A stretch of DNA of 32,170 bases from Chengkuizengella marina (lineage in GTDB: Bacteria > Bacillota > Bacilli > Paenibacillales > KCTC-33759), in contig NZ_SIJB01000067.1 in assembly GCF_009910845.1 (NCBI RefSeq), positions 1 to 32,170 of the forward strand. Reading direction: 5' to 3'. Position numbers and translations under genes: made by a program. Shown here in pieces: positions 9,248 through 15,508 of the stretch; the first letter of the stretch is position 1; every line of letters begins with the position of its first letter. The notes under the pieces were generated by a model. It worked only from the letters and a program-made list of their open reading frames with translations, was not told where the DNA came from and made no database searches.

Positions 9248-9589
9248 ATGAATTTGAAGAATTTCAATAGTTTTAAAGACTTTTGGCCATTTTATTTACA
9301 ACAACATTCTAAGCGTGCAACAAGAGCATGGCACTTCGTAGGGACAAGCTTCGTATTCGTTTGCATTATTATTTCATTTCTTTTCATGAACTTTTGGTAT
9401 TTATTAGGTGCTCCGATTATCGCTTATTCCTTTGCTTGGATTAGCCATTTCTTCATAGAAGGAAACAAACCAGCAACTTTCGGTCATCCTTTATGGTCCT
9501 TACGAGCAGACTTCCAAATGTTCTATTACGTGCTAACTGGAAGTTTGAAGGAGCAATTGGATAAACATCAGATCCAACAATCTGTTTGA
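9248..9589 (+). CDS. DUF962 / Mpo1-like membrane protein
   Basis: 113 aa, preceded by AAAGGGGAAG. The pattern FxxFWPFYLxxHS...TRAxHFxGT, two hydrophobic segments (about residues 31-50 and 53-68), then HFFxExNxPATFGHPLWSLRADFxM is characteristic of the DUF962 family (YGL010w/Mpo1-like). In yeast, Mpo1 is an Fe(II)-dependent dioxygenase of fatty-acid alpha-oxidation, and its conserved histidines correspond to those visible here (H in the QHS segment, WHFVGT, HFF). The bacterial members' substrate is not established. It sits alone between cysteine-rich copy B and the patatin-like gene. Identification of the family is firm, the activity is not. Confidence 0.88.
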   Translation: MNLKNFNSFKDFWPFYLQQHSKRATRAWHFVGTSFVFVCIIISFLFMNFWYLLGAPIIAYSFAWISHFFIEGNKPATFGHPLWSLRADFQMFYYVLTGSLKEQLDKHQIQQSV

Positions 9590-9655
9590 AACAAATTCTG
9601 TACTATATTGATTCACACCTAGACAAAAGCATAATTTAATATATACAGTATACGT

Positions 9656-9688
9656 ACCCAGTCAAAACCAATTAAATCTCATACTATA
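9656..9688 (+). promoter_or_regulatory. Orphan copy of the cysteine-rich family promoter
   Basis: ACCCAGTCA, 15 bases, CATACTATA, preceded by an ATATACAGTATACG stretch like that of copies A, C and D. No open reading frame follows. Only about 50 bases separate it from the terminator at 9735-9775. It is either a relic of a lost copy or the promoter of a short RNA. Confidence 0.5.
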
Positions 9689-9734
9689 CATTAGGTTAAT
9701 CACTAATAAAATAAATAATACTAATACCACAGTA

Positions 9735-9775
9735 GAAAAAGCCTCACCACATAAAATAATCGTGAGGTTTTTTTT
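9735..9775. terminator. Terminator of the patatin-like gene
   Basis: CCTCAC / GTGAGG stem extended by A- and T-runs (AAAAAGCC...GGTTTTTTTT), immediately past the minus-strand stop codon at 9781. The A/T runs allow it to work from both sides. Confidence 0.75.
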
Positions 9776-9780
9776 ATGTA

Positions 9781-10725
9781 TCACCAATACTTCTGTAAAA
9801 ACTTAACTCCAGAATCTAAATTAGCTTTATCGGCAACTGCAAAAAAATCATTAAGATTTTTTCCATTTGTAAATCCAATTGAAACAGGTGCAGTAGGATT
9901 TAAACGAAATGATTTGGTTCCAAGCAATTGGAAACTCTGGGTCGCTGCGCCCTCTTCTGTTCCCCCAAGGAAAGAATAAAATAATGGGAGGACAGGTTCT
10001 CTTGTTTGAATCGGATTAAGAATGGCTCCCCAATTTGCTGGAAGATTGTCTCTATGTTTTGGGTAGAAATTATTCGAACTTACCATTCCCCATCCTTTTG
10101 TGCTTCTTTCAATACTATACTCAATATTCCCTGTACCTATGGAAAATAAAGAGATTTTTTTTAATTTCTGTTTAGCCATACCCACTGCAAATGACACTGC
10201 TAATGTACTAGGATTACTGGCAACAACTGCCCCATCCAAAAAACCTTGATACGATCGGAAAAGAACTGGAGATGCATTACTCCTCAACACCACATTACTG
10301 ACAAGTTCATCCATATAGGGGGACTTAGGAAAATTATGATAATAAACAGGTGACCATGTAGATAAATCAAATGAAGGAATAATCACCTTTTTGGGTAGGT
10401 CTTTCAATCTAAGGTCTTGAAAAAAGTCTTGCGTTAGCTTTTCAAGTCCTTCAATATCAACCGCTTGATTAAAAAAGAAAGCTCCTCGTCTATTAGTACC
10501 AAATGCCAATTCCATATTTCCCTTATTATTAAAAAAATCAAATACCTCTTCTACTGTCTTTCCACTTGCTAATGCAGCTGCAATAAATGAACCAACAGAG
10601 GTACCGGCAAAGAGATTTGTTTTTCTAACGAATCCTCTATAAATATTATTAATCCGATCTAGAAGCCTAACACTTATAGCTCCTCGCAACGCACCCGCAT
10701 CAAATGTCATGATCCTGTATGCCAT
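9781..10725 (-). CDS. Patatin-like phospholipase
   Basis: 314 aa from the ATG at 10725; a GTG four codons earlier sits inside the AAGGTGAT ribosome binding site. Patatin family Ser-Asp hydrolases split acyl esters of phospholipids. The nucleophile elbow is GTSVGS (Ser43) and the catalytic Asp is in DGAVVASNP (Asp164), the family's DG(A/G). The N-terminal oxyanion-hole loop, usually DGGGxRG, is DAGALRG here, so two of the three glycines are replaced by alanine. FSIGTG near residue 190 is also typical. There is no signal peptide, so the enzyme is expected in the cytoplasm or at the membrane face. It is monocistronic with its own terminator, and the first base of the family promoter for copy C lies about 225 bp upstream in the opposite direction. 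Confidence 0.88.
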   Translation of the reverse strand: MAYRIMTFDAGALRGAISVRLLDRINNIYRGFVRKTNLFAGTSVGSFIAAALASGKTVEEVFDFFNNKGNMELAFGTNRRGAFFFNQAVDIEGLEKLTQDFFQDLRLKDLPKKVIIPSFDLSTWSPVYYHNFPKSPYMDELVSNVVLRSNASPVLFRSYQGFLDGAVVASNPSTLAVSFAVGMAKQKLKKISLFSIGTGNIEYSIERSTKGWGMVSSNNFYPKHRDNLPANWGAILNPIQTREPVLPLFYSFLGGTEEGAATQSFQLLGTKSFRLNPTAPVSIGFTNGKNLNDFFAVADKANLDSGVKFLQKYW

Positions 10726-10951
10726 ATTGCTTATCACCTTCCTAAAGTTTTAACTCTTACAACATCAATATGCTAAAGGATGTGCATATTTTCCAATTCT
10801 TTCTCATGGAATTTGAACATAGTATATATAACGATATTTCTTTCAATACAAATGAAATTAAAGACAATTAGAATAAGTAATATTGACTTCTTTCATCTGT
10901 CATCTATTCTTCACATATGACAAGAGCACATTTATATAGTACAGTACACGC

Positions 10952-10985
10952 GTCCACTCATATTAATACCAACTTGAATACACTA
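10952..10985 (+). promoter_or_regulatory. Family promoter of copy C
   Basis: GTCCACTCA, 16 bases, AATACACTA, preceded by TACAGTACACGC. This segment and the following leader are nearly identical to those of copy D. Confidence 0.6.
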
Positions 10986-11010
10986 TTAAAAACTAAAAGG
11001 ACGTGTTACT

Positions 11011-11550
11011 ATGGGCGTTTTCGATGAATCCAAGTGTGATTGTTGCGTTTGTCCTATGCAGTGTGTTCTAGAGCAGTTGATAGGACGAGAAGATATTAAT
11101 TTATATAATACAAATAATATTACAAATATGATTACAATTACTGGTGTTAAAGAATTTATTGTGTCTACTTCTGCTGGTGACTTTCCAATTCATCAAATCA
11201 TTTTAGTTCAATTAACTAATTCTATTGATCAACCTATCACCATAACATTAAAACCTTTAAAGAAAAATGTCAGGGAATGTGCTTGCTGTGAAGACCCTAT
11301 GGCAAACTTGGCAAATTCAATGAAGGGAGATATTGTTTTTGTTGAATATTTGAATAATTTTGGTCCTTTCCAGGAGGAAATACTAAAAGTAGGTGAAGGG
11401 ATTGTCATGGGTAGATTTCCAGGTGATCCGCGTTTCACTGATATCTTTTCTACATGTGCAATAACAAGAATAATTAACCAACAGCAAAGTAGTGCTGGGA
11501 CATCTAGTTCACGTCATTTTAATATAAACACATCCCCACCAACTACCTAA
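11011..11550 (+). CDS. Small cysteine-rich duplicated-domain protein, copy C
   Basis: 179 aa. The start ATG follows AAAAGGACGTGTTACT, a leader shared with copies D and E. The first half has CDCCVCPMQC, then TITGVKEFIV and FPIHQI (the CxI cysteine is replaced by His). The second has CACCEDPMANL, then ILKVGEGIVM and STCAI. A Ser/Thr-rich tail of about 25 residues after STCAI is shared only with copy D. The first 26 codons are nearly identical to those of copy D, pointing to a recent duplication of about 0.9 kb. Function unknown; see copy A for the case for a spore-surface role. Confidence 0.8.
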   Translation: MGVFDESKCDCCVCPMQCVLEQLIGREDINLYNTNNITNMITITGVKEFIVSTSAGDFPIHQIILVQLTNSIDQPITITLKPLKKNVRECACCEDPMANLANSMKGDIVFVEYLNNFGPFQEEILKVGEGIVMGRFPGDPRFTDIFSTCAITRIINQQQSSAGTSSSRHFNINTSPPTT

Positions 11551-11872
11551 TCCAGTGTGAGGTGTTATAGAATTTCTTGCTTTTAAGCCATACCCACAAG
11601 CTACTTAAGACTACCATTTCAATAGCATCTTGTTCTATCTATAACAGATTCTATCCCCTGATATATTAGTACAGCTATCATAAATAAAATATGTGGTTGT
11701 CGATACGTGTTAAAAATATCACTATTGGTCAGGAGACTTTTCTAACTGTTACACTAAGCTAAGAATTAAGCAAATCCACTGTCATTTCAAAGGTTTCTTG
11801 TTCCTTTATAGCAAGAATTATTCATCATTAATATCCCCCACCAAGAACACAATTTTTAAATACAGTACACGC
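11551..11872. other. Gene-free spacer between copies C and D
   Basis: No open frame, clear terminator or repeat was recognised. It probably travelled with the C/D duplication. Confidence 0.4.
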
Positions 11873-11906
11873 GTCCATTCATAGTAATATTAACTTGAAT
11901 ATATTA
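11873..11906 (+). promoter_or_regulatory. Family promoter of copy D
   Basis: GTCCATTCA, 16 bases, AATATATTA, preceded by TACAGTACACGC. It looks intact even though the gene behind it carries a nonsense codon. Confidence 0.55.
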
Positions 11907-11931
11907 TTAAAAACTGAAAGGACGTGTTACT

Positions 11932-12480
11932 ATGGGCGTTTTCGATGAATCCAAGTGTGATTGTTGCGTTTGTCCTATGCAGTGTGTTCTAGAGCAGTTG
12001 ATAGGACGAGAAGATATTCTTTTATATACTACTGTGAGTGTTAAAGGTGTGGCTACTATTACTGGTGTTACAAACTTTATCGTATCTACAACAGTTGGCG
12101 ACTTTCCAATTCATCAACTAACTTTAGTTCAATTAACTGATTCCATTAATTAACCTATTACTATAAAATTAAAACCTTTAAAGAAAAATGTTGGGGAATG
12201 TGCTTGCTGTGAAGACTCTATAACAATTTTAGCAAATTCAATGAAAGGAAACATTGTTAATATTGATTTTTTAACCCCTGGTGGTGGCGTTTTTCTAGAT
12301 GAAATAATAGATGTAGGTGAAGGGATTGTCATAGGTAGATTATTTGATATGTCTTTCACTGAGATTTATTCTACTTGTGCAATAACAAGAATTACTCCAA
12401 TTAACCAACAACAAATTAATTCTTCTCGCACATCTAATTCACTTTATTTTAATAGAAACTCATCCCCACCAGCTATCTAA
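11932..12480 (+). pseudogene. Cysteine-rich copy D, interrupted by an in-frame stop
   Basis: The frame runs 182 codons from MGVFDESKCDCC to a natural stop at 12478, but codon 74 is TAA (12151-12153). Copy C has CAA (Gln) at the same place (...SID-Q-PIT versus ...SIN-stop-PIT). The frame is kept on both sides, so this is a single C-to-T change rather than decay by indels. The second half has CACCEDSITIL, which has lost the conserved Pro-Met after CCED, and then STCAI. If translated, the product would be a 73-aa first half with CDCCVCPMQC; an internal ATG at 12241 could give a 79-aa piece that begins after the CxCCED cysteines. Recent inactivation is most likely, and read-through cannot be excluded. 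Confidence 0.75.
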
Positions 12481-12704
12481 AACAAGCCAGTGAGTATTTT
12501 ACTATTTCTGTTCTTTATTTTTCACACATGATCACAACCCACTTGCAGCTAACCCCCTTACAATACCAACTAAAATAGCTTATTTTGGATCACTAGGAGC
12601 GATATAAAGAATACCAGTGAAAAAGTCAATCTAATTGCTGTTTATATTAATTGAGAATAATATTGACACTGACATTAGCGGATATTCCTTTATAAAGTGC
12701 ACAC

Positions 12705-12738
12705 GTCCAGACAAAGAAATACTAACTTGAATACACTA
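12705..12738 (+). promoter_or_regulatory. Family promoter of copy E
   Basis: GTCCAGACA, 16 bases, AATACACTA. A TTAGCGGA box at 12675-12682 lies 22 bases upstream. The bases before it (ATTGACACTGACATTAGC) recur exactly upstream of distant copy G. Confidence 0.6.
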
Positions 12739-12763
12739 TTAAAAACTAAAAGGACGTGTTAGT

Positions 12764-13207
12764 ATGGGCATTTTCGATAAAACCAAGTGTGATTGTTGCG
12801 TTTGTCCTATGCAGTGTGTTTTGAAGGAGTTGGAAGGAGAAACCGTTGATATAAGTACAACTACTAATGTTCTAAATAGTGTAACAATTAATGAAGTAAA
12901 AGACTTTAACTTGTTTTCATCAGAAGGAATAATTCCTATTTCCCAAATTACATCTGCATCGATATTACCTCCTATACAAGTGAAATTAAAGCCAATTAGA
13001 ATAAGTAAAGGAGAATGTTCTTGTTGTGAAGATCCGATAACTAAGTTGTTAAGTACTCTTATTGGGAAAGTAGTAGAAATTGGAATCGAGCCGAACTTCA
13101 TTGTTTTTGGTACTGTTTCTGAAGTAGGTCAAGGAAATGTAAATATTGAAAATGTTGCATATGTCTCTACATGTTCAATTATAAAAGTAAGGTGCTCCTT
13201 TTTTTAA
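12764..13207 (+). CDS. Small cysteine-rich duplicated-domain protein, copy E
   Basis: 147 aa, the shortest copy and the one where the two halves align most simply. CDCCVCPMQCVLKEL is followed by TINEVKDFNLFSSEG and ISQI. CSCCEDPITKLL is followed by TVSEVGQGNVNIEN and STCSI. The leader (AAAAACTAAAAGGACGTGTTA) matches copies C and D, while the upstream TTAGCGGA box groups it with B, F and G, so it looks like a mosaic. A few residues follow STCSI (IKVRCSFF) with an extra cysteine. A hairpin near 13288-13308 followed by T-rich sequence could end the transcript. Function unknown. Confidence 0.8.
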   Translation: MGIFDKTKCDCCVCPMQCVLKELEGETVDISTTTNVLNSVTINEVKDFNLFSSEGIIPISQITSASILPPIQVKLKPIRISKGECSCCEDPITKLLSTLIGKVVEIGIEPNFIVFGTVSEVGQGNVNIENVAYVSTCSIIKVRCSFF

Positions 13208-13286
13208 AATCTGTTTGAATCTCTCATATTGATAAAGTGAAATATCTAAAACTACTTTGTAAGTTTATTTTTTACCTATAAATGAA

Positions 13287-13346
13287 GAGCCCTTATGTTT
13301 CAAGGGTTATAGGATTTTTATGTATGGTACTACTCGAACCTCCAAG
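13287..13346 (-). repeat. Degenerate copy of a tRNA-Leu 3' end and its terminator
   Basis: AGCCCTTATGTTTCAAGGGTT, then ATGTATGGT...ACTCGAACCTCCA. The same order occurs in the intact tRNA-Leu locus at 14923-14993 (AACCCTTG...AAAGGGTT, ATGTATGGTGCGG...ACTCGAACCTCCA). About ten bases of the acceptor and T-arm are missing, so no functional tRNA results. Confidence 0.5.
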
Positions 13347-13369
13347 AGACCCAAATAAATGAGACAAGG

Positions 13370-13422
13370 AAAAAGCACCCCTTATGTCGTATATAAATTA
13401 ATCAACACATAGGAGTGCTTTT
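13370..13422. repeat. Long imperfect inverted repeat next to the IS3 relic
   Basis: AAAAGCACCCCTTATGT and ACATAGGAGTGCTTTT form a hairpin just before the transposase OrfA relic. It may belong to the insertion sequence (end region or hairpin upstream of orfA). Confidence 0.5.
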
Positions 13423-13445
13423 CTCAAGGGAAAAAAGAAAAATGA

Positions 13446-13583
13446 TCTGAGAATATAAAACGAGATGTTATTCAAATGAAATTGTTAGGTAAATATACCA
13501 ACAGTAAAATTATGGATAAGTGAGGGATAAAGAGTGTTACTCAAGTTAAAAGGTGGATGAAGTGGTTCCGAAAAGTATTTTAG
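13446..13583 (+). pseudogene. IS3-family transposase OrfA remnant
   Basis: The translated frame reads KRDVIQMKLLGKYTNSKIMDK, a stop, then GIKSVTQVKRWMKWFRK, then a stop at 13581. This is the helix-turn-helix of IS3-group OrfA proteins (K..viqmkl.gkysn..Im..ygIK...qVk.WmkWyrk). A TGA also precedes the segment in frame. No OrfB (DDE catalytic part) follows and no second terminal repeat was found, so it is a decayed fragment that cannot move by itself. It lies in the scar zone between cysteine-rich copies E and F. Confidence 0.6.
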
Positions 13584-13970
13584 AATAACAGGTTCGTAAG
13601 GTTCGAATCCCTCGACGCCTTCATTTGCAAAGTTTTCAAGAATTTGCGCTGTCTAGAGTGCGTCTCTTATTCCACGATCCACATGAATCCGTATGTGAGG
13701 TTCTCGACCCACCTTTATCTTCAGCTAGCGTTGTTCCTAAGCATCGGATTGCGTATATTGTGATCCCGTGTTAAATAGTTTTGACATTCGCTTCCTCCTT
13801 TCGGAAGTGTTTTCAGGCAAAAGAAAAAAAGACACTGTTTTAGTGCCCACCGTTCGAAATACAACATATTCAGATATATACTTTCGTTCATAATTTTTTA
13901 GAGACACATTTGCATCCAATAAATAGGAAGAATAATGTGAATCTATTTCTCTTCATTTTAACCATCGTAA
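13584..13970. other. Gene-free stretch with mosaic sequence
   Basis: No convincing gene. Around 13596-13612 there is a T-arm-like GGTTCGAATCCC without the rest of a tRNA. A 60-codon minus-strand frame (13737-13919) has no ribosome binding site or recognised product. The higher local GC near 13640-13760 suggests an imported piece. Confidence 0.4.
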
Positions 13971-14498
13971 TTAAGACGTTTTAAATTGATGAAATTTGCC
14001 TTTTGAATTAAAGTTTGTCATTTCAGGTGGGCCAAACCCTCCTATTTTACAACTAGAAAAAACAAATGTATTAAGTGTTCCCATATCGACCACAGACATT
14101 ACAACAATTCCATCACCAACATTAATAATTTTCCCAGTTAGTAGTGAATTACAAAGTACAACACTTGTCGATTCCCCTATCATAGATTGTGCTAATTTAG
14201 TGATTGGATCTTCTATACACGAACATTCTCCCTTGCTTTTTCTAATAGGATTTAATTTGAAATTAAATTCTTCTTCAATCCCAGCAGCACAAATATCACT
14301 AACTGTAAGTCGGAATATATCACCATTAGAATCTTGAATAGTAGAGATAAATTTATTGACAGAGATTAAAGTCCCATCAAGATCGGCTTCAGGAAAAGAA
14401 GAAATTAACAAATTAATATCTTTATCCACCAACTGTTCCAAAACACACTGCATCGGGCAGACGCAGCAGTCACAAAAATTTTCATTGAAATGTCCCAT
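13971..14498 (-). CDS. Small cysteine-rich duplicated-domain protein, copy F
   Basis: 175 aa from the ATG at 14498 (MGHFNENF), nine bases after GGAG; an ATG five codons earlier overlaps that site. The first half has CDCCVCPMQCVLEQL, then LISVNKFIST and DICAAG. The second has CSCIEDPITKL, then IINVGDGIVVM and SSCKI. It is the only copy in which the third cysteine of the second CxCC is lost (CSCI), and STC has become SSC. A charged tail (about 19 residues, KGKFHQFKTS) follows. It has its own family promoter at 14532-14565 and is flanked on both sides by relic DNA. Function unknown. Confidence 0.8.
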   Translation of the reverse strand: MGHFNENFCDCCVCPMQCVLEQLVDKDINLLISSFPEADLDGTLISVNKFISTIQDSNGDIFRLTVSDICAAGIEEEFNFKLNPIRKSKGECSCIEDPITKLAQSMIGESTSVVLCNSLLTGKIINVGDGIVVMSVVDMGTLNTFVFSSCKIGGFGPPEMTNFNSKGKFHQFKTS

Positions 14499-14531
14499 AA
14501 GGGTCAACTCCATTCATAATTTTAATTAGTG

Positions 14532-14565
14532 TATTATATGGGTTTTATTGTTATTACGAATGGAC
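14532..14565 (-). promoter_or_regulatory. Family promoter of copy F
   Basis: On the minus strand GTCCATTCG, 16 bases, CATATAATA. The TTAGCGGA box (14588-14595) lies 22 bases upstream and contains the stop codon of the relic reading frame behind it. Confidence 0.6.
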
Positions 14566-14591
14566 ATTTGTGCCCTATTACAAAATTTCCG

Positions 14592-14831
14592 CTAATTAAC
14601 TATCATTTCTCTACAAACAACTTGGTTTATTCTTAATACCTTTTTCGCCTTCGCCACGTTTTCAACCGCACCCGACAACGCATCTAACGAATCTACATAA
14701 TCTCGGTACGGATACTGTGTCATCTGATCCAGTAAAATCGTATGCGTTAAACACAATCGTTCGATTGTGACACATTGGTTAAAGCGACTCGATCCGTTCT
14801 CCTTTGGATCTCTTATGTGACTTGGCCTCAT
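14592..14831 (-). pseudogene. Possible phage terminase large-subunit tail
   Basis: An open frame of 79 codons without a good ribosome binding site. The part ILLDQMTQYPYRDYVDSLDA followed by LSGAVENV resembles the C-terminal end of phage terminase large subunits (..FP..k.DD.vDAls.av). The base composition is more GC-rich than neighbouring genes. The frame ends with residues that run into the promoter box of copy F, so the 3' end is probably a junction. The resemblance is weak and no catalytic part is present. Confidence 0.25.
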
Positions 14832-14916
14832 TCATTTTCGCCTTATACAGTCCTGCTTTTCATAGGGCTTCTTTTAGTTATGTCCCATCTTTACAAATCG
14901 TCCAACTGTGATTACT

Positions 14917-14943
14917 GGAAAAAACCCTTGTAAACAAAGGGTT
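14917..14943 (-). terminator. Terminator after tRNA-Leu
   Basis: On the minus strand AACCCTTTG...CAAGGGTT followed by a T-run, 18 bases past the tRNA 3' end. Confidence 0.7.
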
Positions 14944-14960
14944 CTAACGTTTAATATGTA

Positions 14961-15046
14961 TGGTGCGGTCGAGAGGACTCGAACCTCCACGGGCGTACGC
15001 CCACTACCCCCTCAAGGTAGCGTGTCTGCCATTCCACCACGACCGC
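14961..15046 (-). tRNA. tRNA-Leu (anticodon GAG)
   Basis: 86 nt including encoded CCA. The acceptor stem GCGGTCG pairs with CGACCGC. The anticodon stem-loop CTACC-TTGAGGG-GGTAG gives GAG. There is a long variable arm (GTGGGCGTACGCCCGT) as expected for Leu, and a T-loop GGTTCGAGTCC. Confidence 0.95.
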
Positions 15047-15112
15047 AAATTAATAAAAAAAATAACGGTGATCTTACGGTATATTTTCATTATAAGATAG
15101 AAATCTATTAAT

Positions 15113-15324
15113 GAAGAATATGCTCCGACGAACCTTCCGTTCTGTTACTTTGAAATATCTTGTTGTGAGTTTGTTCTACCTGATGTTGTTTTTGTTGGTG
15201 ACCCGTACGGGATACTCTTCATTTCATTACGAGACTGCGATGTAATTCTTACGAAGATTATGCTCCGACGAACCCATGGTTCTCATTACCTGATGTTTGT
15301 TTTGTTGGTGACCCGTACGGGATT
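15113..15324 (-). repeat. Direct repeat that includes the tRNA-Glu 3' end
   Basis: Two blocks are duplicated. GAAGA(A/T)TATGCTCCGACGAACC is at about 15113-15134 and 15253-15274. TACCTGATGTTnnTTTTGT plus TGGTGACCCGTACGGGAT is at about 15175-15213 and 15285-15323. The second copy continues into the intact tRNA-Glu. The first stops after 18 bases of the tRNA 3' end. Confidence 0.65.
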
Positions 15325-15380
15325 CGAACCCGTGTTACCGCCGTGAAAGGGCGGTGTCTTAACCGCTTGACCAACGGGCC
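15306..15380 (-). tRNA. tRNA-Glu (anticodon TTC)
   Basis: 75 nt including encoded CCA. The acceptor stem GGCCCGT pairs with ACGGGTC. The anticodon stem-loop CCGCC-CTTTCAC-GGCGG gives TTC, and the T-arm is CGGGTTCGAATCCCG. Confidence 0.95.
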
Positions 15381-15463
15381 ATGTTTTTGACGACAAGGAT
15401 TATTATAACGGATTAATTTTAGATTGTCTACTGTTATTTTATTCTTTTTTAAAGAAATATTTT

Positions 15464-15494
15464 AAGAGCTAAATCTATAGTAGATTTAGCTCTT
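15464..15494 (-). terminator. Terminator of the copper-amine-oxidase-N-domain protein
   Basis: A near-perfect palindrome AAGAGCTAAATCTA-C-TAGATTTAGCTCTT (approximate arms), 15 nt past the stop codon, followed by AT-rich sequence on the minus strand. Confidence 0.7.
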
Positions 15495-15508
15495 TGCTGT
15501 CCTACCTA

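Noticed and set aside
12739-13101. Minus-strand 120-codon frame across copy E
   Set aside because: Antisense shadow of a conserved paralogue; the same shadow appears opposite other copies because of codon bias.
13737-13919. Minus-strand 60-codon frame
   Set aside because: No ribosome binding site, no recognised motif, and it lies in mosaic relic DNA.
8054-14498. CRISPR-like repeated spacing of similar segments
   Set aside because: The repeats are whole paralogous genes and promoters, not short regular repeats with spacers.
14908-15111. Plus-strand 67-codon frame
   Set aside because: It runs through the complement of tRNA-Leu and its terminator; not a gene.
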